Positions 51,008 to 59,192 of a stretch of DNA of 64,000 nt are shown piece after piece. The stretch covers positions 1-64,000 of the forward strand of contig NZ_NJIG01000018.1 of NCBI RefSeq assembly GCF_002209535.1, written 5' to 3'. The DNA is from Achromobacter marplatensis. GTDB taxonomy: Bacteria > Pseudomonadota > Gammaproteobacteria > Burkholderiales > Burkholderiaceae_B. Under the pieces are notes generated by a model. The model was not told the DNA's origin. It made no database searches and saw only the letters and a program-made list of their open reading frames with translations. The translations under genes were made by a program, and so were the position numbers. Within the stretch, counting starts at the first letter, position 1. The number at the start of each line of letters is the position of its first letter.

Positions 51008-52348
51008 CTAGGCGCGGGCCTGTGCAATGGCGGCGTCGATGGCGCCAGCCAGGCGTTCGGTCAATTGGTCCAGTTCGTCGTTGGAAATGATGAAGGGCGG
51101 AGCAAGCAGCACGTGGTCGCCCTGGCGGCCGTCGATCGTGCCGCCCATCGGGTAGACCATCAGGCCGCGGGCCATGGCTTCGCGTTTGATCCGCGCATGC
51201 AGCGTCAACGCAGGGTCGAAGGTCTGCTTGGTCTCGCGGTCTTGCACCAGTTCGATGCCCATGAAGAGGCCCCGGCCGCGGATGTCGCCCACGTGCGGAT
51301 GCGCGCCCAGCGCCTGTTCCAGCCGCTGTCGCAAGCCTGCGCCCTGTTCGCGCACCCGCGCCAGCAGGTTGTCGCGGCGGATCACGTCCTGCACGGCAAG
51401 CGAGGCGGCGCAGGCGATGGCGTGGCCCAGGTAGGTGTGGCCGTGCTGGAAAAAGCCGCTGCCTTGCTGCATGGAGTCCACGATGCGCTGTTGCGCCATC
51501 ACCGCGCCGATGGGCTGATAGCCGCCGCCCAAGCCCTTGGCGATGGTGATCAGGTCCGGCACGATGCCTTCCTGCTCCACCGCGTAGAGCGTGCCGGTGC
51601 GGCCCATGCCGCACATCACTTCGTCGGCGATCAGCAGTACGCCATGGCGGTCGCAGACTTCACGGATCCGGCGGAAATAGCCGGGCACGGCCGTCACGGC
51701 GCCGGAGGTGGCGCCCACCACCGGCTCGGCCACGAAAGCCATCACGGTGCCGGCACCCAGCTTTTCAAAGGTCTGATCCAGTTCCAGGGCCAGCCGCTCG
51801 CCGTACTGTTCGCCGCTTTCGTCCGGGCGCTGGTCGCGATAGGCGTAGCAAGGCGAGACGTGTTCGACCTCGATCAGCAGTGGCGCGAATTGGGCGCGGC
51901 GCCAGGCGTTGCCGCCCACGGCCAACGCGCCCAGCGTATTGCCGTGATAGCTCTGGCGGCGCGCCACGATGTGGCGGCGTTCGGGCTGGCCGGTTTCCAC
52001 GAAATATTGGCGCGCCATTTTTAACGCGGCCTCGACGGCTTCGGAGCCGCCCGAGACGAAGTAGGCATGCGAGATGCCGGCGGGCGCGTCGGCGACCAGG
52101 CGGTCGGCCAATTGCTCGGCCACTTCGGTCGTGAAGAAGCTGGTGTGGGCGTAAGCCAGCGCGTCGATCTGGGCGTGCATGGCGGCCTGGATGTCGGGGT
52201 GGTTGTGCCCCAGGCACGACACGGCCGCGCCGCCCGACCCGTCGAGATAGGCGCGGCCCGCGCTGTCGTGGATCCACACGCCCTGGCCGCGTACGGCGAC
52301 AGGCGGCGTCTGGCGTAGGGAACGATGCAGGACGTGGGTTTGGCTCAT
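51008..52348 (-). CDS. Class III aminotransferase (PLP-dependent)
   Basis: Cytoplasmic omega-amino acid or amine:pyruvate-type aminotransferase. Visible features: SGGAAVSCLGHNHPDI, FVSGGSEAVEAALKMARQY (phosphate-binding loop), RRQSYHGNTLGALAVGG, the aspartate of LLIADEVMCGMGRTG and the pyridoxal lysine in ITIAKGLGGGYQPIGA. 446 residues is normal. It follows the RpiR gene by 58 bases and precedes the TAXI receptor, so the transporter may bring in its substrate, probably an amino acid or amine. The identity is not shown. Confidence 0.88.
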   Translation of the reverse strand: MSQTHVLHRSLRQTPPVAVRGQGVWIHDSAGRAYLDGSGGAAVSCLGHNHPDIQAAMHAQIDALAYAHTSFFTTEVAEQLADRLVADAPAGISHAYFVSGGSEAVEAALKMARQYFVETGQPERRHIVARRQSYHGNTLGALAVGGNAWRRAQFAPLLIEVEHVSPCYAYRDQRPDESGEQYGERLALELDQTFEKLGAGTVMAFVAEPVVGATSGAVTAVPGYFRRIREVCDRHGVLLIADEVMCGMGRTGTLYAVEQEGIVPDLITIAKGLGGGYQPIGAVMAQQRIVDSMQQGSGFFQHGHTYLGHAIACAASLAVQDVIRRDNLLARVREQGAGLRQRLEQALGAHPHVGDIRGRGLFMGIELVQDRETKQTFDPALTLHARIKREAMARGLMVYPMGGTIDGRQGDHVLLAPPFIISNDELDQLTERLAGAIDAAIAQARA

Positions 52349-52406
52349 GGGGATTCCGGGATGCGTGAGTGGGCGGTGGGAAATGGCGATGGTTGGACGG
52401 GAGCGC

Positions 52407-53348
52407 TCAGCCGGGCCGCCGCGCTGTAGGGGCGGTCCAGTAGACGTTGTCGGTGCGCAGGCGCGCTTCGACTTCCGTCAGGCGGTTCAGCACGTCGGCG
52501 CCGCCGCGGGCGGTCAGGCGCGCGATCAGGTGCTCGGCCAGGCCCAGCAGGCCTGCAGTGGTATGGAAGAACGAGCCGGGCCCTTGGCGCGCCGGGCGCG
52601 CCTGGACGCCATCGCGATCGGGCGGCGCGAAACGCAGCGTATGGCGGGCTTCCACGGCTAGCGGCGACAGTGGGTCGTCGGTCAAGGCGATCAGTGCGAC
52701 GCCGCGCTGTGCGGCTTGGCGGGCCAGTTGCACGGTGGCCGTGGGGTAGGGCGCCTGAGAAATCACGATCAGCGCGTCGCCGGCGTCCAGGTTGTCGGCC
52801 TGTTCGGCGGGGGCGCCGCCCAGGCCGTCGATCAGCACGCTGTTGCGGCGCACCAGCTGATACGCATAGCGCATCTGGAACGCGATGCCGAACGCCGAAC
52901 GGGTGCCCAGGAATCCGACCTGGCGGGCGTTCAGCAAGGTCTGCACCGCGGCATCGAATGCGCTCGACGGGTTCAAGGCGCATACCGAGCTCATCGCCTG
53001 GATCTGGTATTGCGTCAGCACGTCGTGGCCGGGCGCCCCGGCGGTGCCCGCGGCAGCCTGCAAGGCGGCTGCACGCTCACGCAGTCCGGGGTTGTGCGGC
53101 CCCGCAAGGGCCTGTTGGAACGGCTGACGGAAATCCTCGTAACTGGAATATCCGATTGCACGCGCCAGCCGCAGCATGGTGGCGGGCGCCACGCCAAGCG
53201 CCTGGGCTTGCCGGCGCATGGACCACAGGCCGACTTCAGCAGGATGCGCCACCACCCAGTGCGCTGCGCGTTGCAGCTCGGGCGGCAGGGATTCCAGCTT
53301 TTCCTGCAGGTTCAGGATGACTTCGGTGGGCAGGGGCATCGTGGGCAT
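52407..53348 (-). CDS. RpiR-family transcriptional regulator
   Basis: Regulator with an N-terminal HTH_6 domain (VGLWSMRRQAQALGVAPATML and RLARAIGYSSYEDFRQPFQ) and a C-terminal SIS domain that binds phosphosugars in known members (QVGFLGTRSAFGIAFQMRYA, ALIVISQAPYPTATV, ALTDDPLSPLA). Several starts are possible: TTG 53381, ATG 53348 or ATG 53339; 53348 is taken, giving 313 residues. A 14-base palindrome lies about 40 bases upstream. It heads the aminotransferase/TRAP group and likely controls it. Confidence 0.85.
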   Translation of the reverse strand: MPTMPLPTEVILNLQEKLESLPPELQRAAHWVVAHPAEVGLWSMRRQAQALGVAPATMLRLARAIGYSSYEDFRQPFQQALAGPHNPGLRERAAALQAAAGTAGAPGHDVLTQYQIQAMSSVCALNPSSAFDAAVQTLLNARQVGFLGTRSAFGIAFQMRYAYQLVRRNSVLIDGLGGAPAEQADNLDAGDALIVISQAPYPTATVQLARQAAQRGVALIALTDDPLSPLAVEARHTLRFAPPDRDGVQARPARQGPGSFFHTTAGLLGLAEHLIARLTARGGADVLNRLTEVEARLRTDNVYWTAPTARRPG

Positions 53349-53385
53349 CGGCAAAAAAACAAATGATAAATCCTGATCCAAAGAA

Positions 53386-53399
53386 AAAACATATGTTTT
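53386..53399. promoter_or_regulatory. Palindrome upstream of the rpiR-type gene
   Basis: AAAACATATGTTTT is a perfect 14-base palindrome in an A/T-rich patch about 40 bases before the regulator start. TATATAAG-like sequence next to it could be part of the promoter. It is a candidate autoregulatory operator. Confidence 0.5.
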
Positions 53400-53433
53400 A
53401 TATAAGGATTTCCACTAGTCCATCCGGTGCGCG

Positions 53434-53443
53434 CCCCCCCCCC
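53434..53443. repeat. Poly-C tract of 10 bases
   Basis: Ten C in a row lie in the divergent region between the RpiR and EctR genes, about 85-90 bases from each start or promoter. Poly-C tracts of this length are prone to slippage and drive phase variation in Bordetella. Confidence 0.9.
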
Positions 53444-53531
53444 TTGCGGGGCCGCCGCCAAGTCCAGCAATCCTGCGGTCATCTTCTGCAATTCCGTGTT
53501 TATTTATTTACATCATGCAGGGGGTTTTTGT

Positions 53532-53582
53532 TTGACTCGAATAAATCGTGCGCATATCATTTGTGTAGAAATCAATTTTGAT
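53532..53582 (+). promoter_or_regulatory. ect operon promoter and possible EctR site
   Basis: TTGACT (53532-53537) and TATCAT (53555-53560), 17 bases apart, make a good sigma-70 promoter ahead of ectR. Just downstream ATCAATTTTGAT (53571-53582) has inverted arms ATCAA/TTGAT and may be the EctR operator. The region is markedly A/T-rich. Confidence 0.65.
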
Positions 53583-53599
53583 CGAACCTTTTAATTTCC

Positions 53600-54151
53600 A
53601 TGAACAACGCCGCGCAATCCGATCCGACACAGCAGTACGACCTGCGCATTTTGCGTGCCCTGCGCCGCATCACGCGCTCGATCGCATTGCATTCGCGCCA
53701 GTTGTCCGCGGTCAGCCACATCACCGCGCCCCAACTGATGTGCTTGCGCACGGTGATGGCCAACGGTCCCATGACGGCCACCGCCATCAGCCGCGAGATG
53801 CACGTCAGCCCCAGCACGGTGGTCGGCATCCTGGACCGCCTGGAAGACAAAGGGTTCATCCGCCGCGAGCGCGGCCGTGAAGACCGCCGCATCGTCTTTG
53901 TCACGGCCACCGACACCGGCCGTGAACTGGCGCAAGGCGCGCCGTCGCCGTTGCAGAAGCACCTGGCCGACGCGCTGAACGCCTTGCCTGAACTTGAGCA
54001 AGCCACGATCACACTGTCGCTGGAACGCATCGTGGCGCTGATGGAGCAAGAAGGCCAGGCAGTCGCCGCGGAAGCGCACGGTGACGTGTCGTCGCCCATC
54101 CTTGAAGTGCCCACGGGCGGGGCACCCCCAGAATCGGGAATCGTTGCATGA
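53600..54151 (+). CDS. ectR: MarR-family regulator of the ectoine operon (EctR)
   Basis: MarR-type winged-helix protein of 183 residues. In halophilic methylotrophs EctR represses the ectoine genes and responds to osmolarity. The DNA-binding part is visible: [20 protein letters not shown], the recognition helix region [20 protein letters not shown] and wing [19 protein letters not shown]. The name rests on position: it overlaps ectA by four bases (ATGA). Co-directional coupling as first gene of the operon differs from the separate divergent ectR of methylotrophs. Confidence 0.85.
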   Translation: MNNAAQSDPTQQYDLRILRALRRITRSIALHSRQLSAVSHITAPQLMCLRTVMANGPMTATAISREMHVSPSTVVGILDRLEDKGFIRRERGREDRRIVFVTATDTGRELAQGAPSPLQKHLADALNALPELEQATITLSLERIVALMEQEGQAVAAEAHGDVSSPILEVPTGGAPPESGIVA

Positions 54152-54708
54152 AGACAATCGAACTGGATACAACAACTCTCTCAAGTGCCGTGGCGCCGGC
54201 GGTTCGCGCGCAGACCCATACGATGCGTCTGCCCGACCGCAAAGACGGCGCCGCCATTCACCGCCTCATTTCCGAGTGCCCGCCGCTCGACCTGAATTCC
54301 CTCTACGCCTACTTGCTCCTGTGTGAGCATTTCAGCGACACCTGCGTCATCGCCGAAAGTGCCGGCGGACGTATCGACGGTTTTATCTCCGCTTATGTGA
54401 TCCCGACCCGGCCCGACGTGTTGTTCGTCTGGCAGGTCGCGGTGCACGCCCGCGCACGCGGCCACCGGTTGGCCCGCGCCATGCTTCGCGAACTCTTGCA
54501 GCGCAAGGGGCTCGCGCATGTTCGTCATCTTGAAACCACGGTGGGGCCTGACAACCAGGCATCGCGCCGCAGCTTTACCGGCCTGGCCGGCGAGCTGGGC
54601 GCCCACGTGTCCGAACAGCCGTTCTTCGACCGGCAATTGTTCGGGGGCGCGGACCATGACGACGAGATGCTGTTGAGGATAGGCCCGTTCGCATTGCCTG
54701 CCCCGTAG
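54148..54708 (+). CDS. ectA: L-2,4-diaminobutyrate N4-acetyltransferase EctA
   Basis: GNAT enzyme that acetylates diaminobutyrate, second step of ectoine synthesis. The family N-terminus is seen in [20 protein letters not shown] followed by [20 protein letters not shown], typical of EctA. The acetyl-CoA loop is [17 protein letters not shown], and [17 protein letters not shown] follows. 186 residues is usual. It follows ectR with overlap; ectB starts 124 bases later with its own strong ribosome site. Confidence 0.95.
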   Translation: MKTIELDTTTLSSAVAPAVRAQTHTMRLPDRKDGAAIHRLISECPPLDLNSLYAYLLLCEHFSDTCVIAESAGGRIDGFISAYVIPTRPDVLFVWQVAVHARARGHRLARAMLRELLQRKGLAHVRHLETTVGPDNQASRRSFTGLAGELGAHVSEQPFFDRQLFGGADHDDEMLLRIGPFALPAP

Positions 54709-54832
54709 GGCGGCGCAACCCCAGCGGACTTATCGAAATACCGGGATGGCTTTGCCGATCCGAATGCGACCACGCATCCGGAGGGGAGCTGGCCGTCTGT
54801 CAACTTATGAGATGAAAGGGAGGATTAATCAT

Positions 54833-56140
54833 ATGGACTTGAAAATCTTTGACCGGATGGAGTCGGAGGTGCGGGGCTACATTCGGTCGTTTCCCGTGAT
54901 ATTCAGCCAGGCCCGAGGCTCGACGCTGATTGATGAGGACGGCACCGAATACATCGATTTCTTCAGCGGCGCAGGCACGCTGAACTACGGCCACAACAAT
55001 CCTGTTCTCAAGGAAAAGCTGCTGGAATATGTACAGTCGGACGGCGTCGTCCACGGACTGGACATGGCCACCAGCGCGAAGAAGCGTTTCCTGGAGACGG
55101 TGGATCGCGTGCTGCTCAAGCCGCGCAACTGGCAATACACGCTGCAGTTCACCGGCCCCACCGGCACCAATGCCGTGGAAGCCGCGCTGAAGATCGCGCG
55201 CCAGGTCAAGGGCCGCCCCAATGTGATTTCGTTCACTCATGGTTTCCATGGCGTGAGCGGCGGTTCGCTGGCCGTGACGGCCAACATGAAGTTCCGCGAT
55301 GCCTCGGGCTACGCGCTGGGCAACACGACATTCATGCCCTATGACGGCTACTTCGGTCCGGACGTGGACACCATGGCGTATCTGGAACGCATGCTGGAAG
55401 ATCCCAGCAGCGGCATGGACAAGCCCGCCGCCGTCATCGTGGAAACGGTGCAAGGCGAGGGCGGCGTCAACGTGGCGACGCTGCGCTGGCTGAAAGAGCT
55501 GGAAAAGCTGTGCAAGCGCCACGACATGCTGCTGATCGTGGACGACATCCAGGTCGGCTGCGGCCGCACCGGTACGTTCTTCAGCTTCGAGGCCGCCGGC
55601 ATCCGTCCGGACATCATCACGCTGTCGAAGTCGCTGTCCGGTTTCGGGCTGCCGATGTCGCTGGTGCTGATGAAGCCCGAGCTGGACATCTGGAAGCCGG
55701 GTGCTCACAGCGGCACGTTCCGCGGCAACAACCTGGCCTTCGTCACGGCGACGCAGGCGCTGGAAACCTATTGGGCCAACACGGCGTTCACCGCCGAGAT
55801 CCAGCGCAAAGAGCGCCAGGTTCGCGATTGGCTGGAAAACCTCGTCCACAGCTATCCCAATGCCGGCTTGTCGGTGCGCGGCCGCGGCCTGATCCAGGGG
55901 CTGGTGTGCAACGCGACGCCCGCCTTGGCCAACCGCATCGCGCAGAACGCTTTCAAGAAGGGCGTCGTCATCGAGACCTCGGGCGCGCACGACGAAGTGC
56001 TGAAGCTGCTGCCTGCGTTGACGATCGAGGAAGAGCTGCTCAGCAAGGGCCTGGACGTGATCGAGGCCAGCGTGGCTGAAGCGCTGGCCGAAGAGGGGCA
56101 GTCTGCCCGCATTCTGAAATTTGGAGGAAAACGCCAATGA
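54833..56140 (+). CDS. ectB: Diaminobutyrate-2-oxoglutarate transaminase EctB
   Basis: PLP enzyme that converts aspartate semialdehyde to diaminobutyrate, first committed step of ectoine synthesis. Typical stretches are KIFDRMESEVRGYIRSFPVI at the start, FFSGAGTLNYGHNNP, QFTGPTGTNAVEAALKIAR, LIVDDIQVGCGRTG and the pyridoxal lysine in TLSKSLSGFGLPMS. ATG 54833 is preceded by AAAGGGAGG; a frame extension to 54746 is not family-like. 435 residues. The stop overlaps ectC by four bases. Confidence 0.96.
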   Translation: MDLKIFDRMESEVRGYIRSFPVIFSQARGSTLIDEDGTEYIDFFSGAGTLNYGHNNPVLKEKLLEYVQSDGVVHGLDMATSAKKRFLETVDRVLLKPRNWQYTLQFTGPTGTNAVEAALKIARQVKGRPNVISFTHGFHGVSGGSLAVTANMKFRDASGYALGNTTFMPYDGYFGPDVDTMAYLERMLEDPSSGMDKPAAVIVETVQGEGGVNVATLRWLKELEKLCKRHDMLLIVDDIQVGCGRTGTFFSFEAAGIRPDIITLSKSLSGFGLPMSLVLMKPELDIWKPGAHSGTFRGNNLAFVTATQALETYWANTAFTAEIQRKERQVRDWLENLVHSYPNAGLSVRGRGLIQGLVCNATPALANRIAQNAFKKGVVIETSGAHDEVLKLLPALTIEEELLSKGLDVIEASVAEALAEEGQSARILKFGGKRQ

Positions 56141-56541
56141 TCGTACGCAACGTCAAAGATGTGATCGGCACCGCCGACGAAGTCCGCACCGACACCTGGG
56201 TCAGCCGCCGCGTGCTGCTGAAGAAGGACGGAATGGGCTTTTCCTTCCACGAGACCACCATCTTCCCGGGCGGCCGTACGCACATCCACTACAAGAACCA
56301 TCTTGAAGCGGTGTGGTGCATTGAAGGCGACGGCTCCATCGAGACCATCGCCGACGGCAAGAAGTACGACCTGGGCCCCGGCGTGGTCTACGCCCTGAAC
56401 GACAACGACGAGCACTGGCTGTGCGGCGGCAAAGAGCCGTTGCGCGTCATCTGCGTCTTCAACCCGCCGCTGACGGGTCAGGAAGTGCATGACAAAGAGG
56501 GCGTCTACGCCCTGCCTGAAGCCCAAGCCAAAGCGGCCTGA
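56137..56541 (+). CDS. ectC: L-ectoine synthase EctC
   Basis: Small cupin enzyme (134 residues) that closes N4-acetyl-diaminobutyrate to ectoine. The start MIVRNVKDVIGT and the metal-binding cupin segments FHETTIFPGGRTHIHYKNH, EAVWCIEGDGSIET and YALNDNDEHWL are characteristic. It overlaps ectB by four bases and is followed by ectD after 19 bases with a strong AAGGAGG. Confidence 0.97.
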   Translation: MIVRNVKDVIGTADEVRTDTWVSRRVLLKKDGMGFSFHETTIFPGGRTHIHYKNHLEAVWCIEGDGSIETIADGKKYDLGPGVVYALNDNDEHWLCGGKEPLRVICVFNPPLTGQEVHDKEGVYALPEAQAKAA

Positions 56542-56560
56542 ACAAGACAAGGAGGTTCGC

Positions 56561-57487
56561 ATGATCTCACCTGCACAGGATCCGTACGCCTCCCGTACGG
56601 ATCGAAGTTCCGCCATCATCGCCCGTCAGGATCCGGTGGTCTATGAAGACGGCCAGTACGCCAACGCCCTGTCCGGCGAGCAAGTCGGCCAGTACGAGCG
56701 CGACGGTTTCCTCTTGCTTGAAAACCTGTTCTCGGAAGCCGAGATCCGCGCCTTGTCGTCCGAGGTCGAGCGCATGACGCGCGACCCGTCGATCATCCGG
56801 CGCGAAGAGTCCATCACCGAGCCCGGCAGCAATGCCGTGCGTTCCATCTTCATGGTGCATGTGCTGAACCCCGTGCTGTCGCGCCTGGTGCGCGACCCTC
56901 GGCTGGTCAATGTGGCGCGCCAGATCCTCGGGTCCGAGGTCTACATCCACCAATCGCGCGCCAACATGAAGCCGGGCTTCAAGGGCAAGGAGTTCTACTG
57001 GCACTCCGATTTCGAGACCTGGCACGTCGAAGACGGCATGCCCTCGATGCGCGCGCTCAGCTGCTCGGTGCTGTTGACCGACAACAACGAGTGCAACGGC
57101 CCGCTGATGCTGGTGCCCGGTTCGCATCGGCAGTTCATTTCGTGCGTTGGCGAAACCCCGAACGAGCATTACAAGCAATCGCTGAAGAAGCAGGAGTATG
57201 GCGTGCCGGACCCGGTCAGCCTGCAATTGCTGGTGGAGCAGGGCGGCATCCGCTCCATGACGGCCAAGGCCGGTTCGGTGGTGTTCTTCGACTGCAACAC
57301 GATGCACGGCTCGAACAGCAACATCTCGCCGTGGCCGCGCGCCAACGTGTTCATGGTCTACAACAGCATGGAAAACACCTTGAATCCACCCAAGTACGGA
57401 CTGACGCCGCGTCCTGAACATATCGCGACGCGCAAGGGGTTCAAGGCGGTGACGCCGCTGGATACCTTGAAGCTGGTCGGCGGCTAG
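56561..57487 (+). CDS. ectD: Ectoine 5-hydroxylase EctD
   Basis: Fe(II)/2-oxoglutarate dioxygenase that makes 5-hydroxyectoine. The family signature region FYWHSDFETWHVEDGMP carries the H-x-D iron pair, and the second histidine is in FDCNTMHGSNSNISPWPR. The N-terminus DRSSAIIARQDPVVY is typical of EctD. ATG 56561 after AAGGAGG gives 308 residues. It ends the ectoine operon, before a strong terminator, so the strain can make hydroxyectoine as well as ectoine. No ectoine-specific aspartokinase gene follows. Confidence 0.96.
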   Translation: MISPAQDPYASRTDRSSAIIARQDPVVYEDGQYANALSGEQVGQYERDGFLLLENLFSEAEIRALSSEVERMTRDPSIIRREESITEPGSNAVRSIFMVHVLNPVLSRLVRDPRLVNVARQILGSEVYIHQSRANMKPGFKGKEFYWHSDFETWHVEDGMPSMRALSCSVLLTDNNECNGPLMLVPGSHRQFISCVGETPNEHYKQSLKKQEYGVPDPVSLQLLVEQGGIRSMTAKAGSVVFFDCNTMHGSNSNISPWPRANVFMVYNSMENTLNPPKYGLTPRPEHIATRKGFKAVTPLDTLKLVGG

Positions 57488-57513
57488 GCTGTACAGCCTG
57501 CCGGCGCATTCGG

Positions 57514-57541
57514 AACCCGGGCCTGTGCGCCCGGGTTTTTT
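57514..57541 (+). terminator. Terminator of the ectoine operon
   Basis: AACCCGGGC and GCCCGGGTT pair around CTGTGC, followed by T6. Confidence 0.9.
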
Positions 57542-57566
57542 CATTGCCGAGCCGCCTCAAGATGAA

Positions 57567-57615
57567 AACGCCCCCTGGGGCAGCAAGCCGGAGGCGCAGC
57601 ATGGGGGGCATTTTT
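57567..57615. repeat. Intergenic repeat-like element with GC-rich dyad
   Basis: GCCCCCTGGGGCAGC, a middle part AGCCGGAGGCG and ATGGGGGGC followed by TTTTT form a long G/C-rich dyad. It resembles an abundant intergenic repeat that I recall from Bordetella, Achromobacter and related Burkholderiales. It can also act as a second terminator after ectD. No other copy was noticed in the window. Confidence 0.45.
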
Positions 57616-57702
57616 CCTGCCCGCGCCTGGGGCAGATCCCAGGGCGAAGAGGGGACGCTCTCTGCTATCCTTTCGCGCATTCTTCGCTGACTTTTCGCCG
57701 CC

Positions 57703-58575
57703 ATGTCCGCCCGTATCCTCAGCTTGCATATCTACCCGATCAAATCCTGCGCAGGCATCGACCTGGCGGAATCCCCCATCGACCGGGCCGGCTTGGCCCA
57801 AGACCGGCGCTGGATGTTGATCAGCGCCGACGGCCAATTCATGACCCAGCGGCAATGGCCCGCGATGGCGCTGATCCGCACCGCGCTCACGGCCGACGCG
57901 TTGCGCCTGTCCGCGCCGGGCATGGCTGACCTGGATGTGCCGTTGGATGGGTCCGGCCTGGAGCCGGGGGCGGAAACCGTGGCGGTCTGGAGCGACACCA
58001 TTTCCGCCCAGCGCGAAAGCGCGGCAGTCGGGCAGTGGTTTTCCGATTTCCTCAAGACGCCTTGCCGCCTGCTCAAGGTGGACACGGCTGCCCAGCGCAA
58101 CGCCAAGCCCGACTGGGTGTTCCGCTGGGTCGATGCGCATCCCGATCTGGCGGAGACGTTCGCCGGGGAACACCACTTCGGCTTTGCCGACGGCTTTCCC
58201 CTGCTGATCGCCAACCAGGCCTCGCTTGATGATTTGAACGTCCGCTTGCAAGCCAAGGGCGTGGCGCCCGTGCCGATGGACCGTTTCCGGCCCAATATCG
58301 TGGTCGAGGGCGAATGGGAACCCTTCGAGGAAGACCATACGGCCATGATCACCGCCGCCGGGGTCAAGATGGCGTTCGTCAAACCCTGCACGCGGTGTTC
58401 GATCCCCGATATCGATCAGCGTACAGCGCAGCAGTACGAAGAGCCCGGGCGCACGCTAGCGGGCTACCGGAATCTGGAAATTGGGGTGGTGTTCGGCCAG
58501 AACGCCATTCTGGATGCACCGGCCGGCGCGCGTCTGAAGGTCGGCGACGCGGTCGAGATCGAACTGGATTTCTAG
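57703..58575 (+). CDS. MOSC-domain protein (YcbX-like)
   Basis: Molybdenum-cofactor sulfurase C-terminal type protein, related to YcbX and mARC, which reduce N-hydroxylated compounds with a molybdenum cofactor. The N-terminal MOSC beta-barrel starts ILSLHIYPIKSCAGIDL and DRRWMLISADGQFMTQRQ; the MOSC domain has DGFPLLIANQASLDDLN, RFRPNIVVEGEWEPFEED and the conserved cysteine of KPCTRCSIPDID. YcbX carries an additional C-terminal ferredoxin domain that is missing here (290 residues). The ferredoxin-reductase two genes downstream could be a partner, which is only a guess. Confidence 0.85.
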   Translation: MSARILSLHIYPIKSCAGIDLAESPIDRAGLAQDRRWMLISADGQFMTQRQWPAMALIRTALTADALRLSAPGMADLDVPLDGSGLEPGAETVAVWSDTISAQRESAAVGQWFSDFLKTPCRLLKVDTAAQRNAKPDWVFRWVDAHPDLAETFAGEHHFGFADGFPLLIANQASLDDLNVRLQAKGVAPVPMDRFRPNIVVEGEWEPFEEDHTAMITAAGVKMAFVKPCTRCSIPDIDQRTAQQYEEPGRTLAGYRNLEIGVVFGQNAILDAPAGARLKVGDAVEIELDF

Positions 58576-58753
58576 GCGCGCGGGCGGGCGCTGTTTCCGC
58601 CTATGCTGCGAAGTCGGCCGCCTGCGCGATGGCATGGCGGACGTCCCGGTGCGGCAAAAATTATAGAATACCGGGTTCCAACGGCAATACCGGATGCCGG
58701 GCATCACTTAGCAACGCTTCGCGGACCGGGCCGCGAACCAGGATATTTCTATC

Positions 58754-59122
58754 ATGCAACGCATCATGCTGCGGGCAAAGCTACACCGCGTCACGGTCAC
58801 CGAAGCCGACCTTCATTACGAAGGGTCTTGTGGCATCGACGAAGACCTGCTGGACGCTGCCGGCATGCGCGAGTTCGAACGCATCGAACTCTACAACGTC
58901 ACCAACGGCGAACGTTTCGACACGTACATCATCAAGGCGGCCCGCGGTAGCGGCGCCATCTCGCTGAACGGCGCAGCGGCCCGTCGGGCCCAGGTCGGCG
59001 ATCTGCTGATCATCTGCACCTACGGCCCGATGTCCGAAGCCGATTCCGCCACGCATAAGCCGCAAGTGGTGCTGGTAGACGACGCAAACCGCGTCAAGGA
59101 AATCCGCAAGTTCCCGGCCTGA
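58754..59122 (+). CDS. panD: Aspartate 1-decarboxylase PanD (proenzyme)
   Basis: Makes beta-alanine for pantothenate from aspartate. The chain self-cleaves at Gly24-Ser25 in YEGSCGID to form the pyruvoyl cofactor. [30 protein letters not shown] and [21 protein letters not shown] are all family features. 122 residues is normal. The preceding 178 bases (58576-58753) hold a TATAGAAT -10-like element at 58662-58669 but no clear -35. Confidence 0.96.
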   Translation: MQRIMLRAKLHRVTVTEADLHYEGSCGIDEDLLDAAGMREFERIELYNVTNGERFDTYIIKAARGSGAISLNGAAARRAQVGDLLIICTYGPMSEADSATHKPQVVLVDDANRVKEIRKFPA

Positions 59123-59135
59123 CGCCGGGCCGGGC

Positions 59136-59170
59136 GCAGCGCCGCTTCCGGTCAGGCCGGAAGACGCTGC
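59136..59170. other. Two-part hairpin after panD
   Basis: CTTCCGG and CCGGAAG pair around TCAGG, and outside them GCAGCG pairs with CGCTGC. There is no T run, so it is probably an mRNA-end stabiliser or a weak terminator between panD and the reductase gene. Confidence 0.45.
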
Positions 59171-59192
59171 GTCAACTCAGAACCGTTTCATC

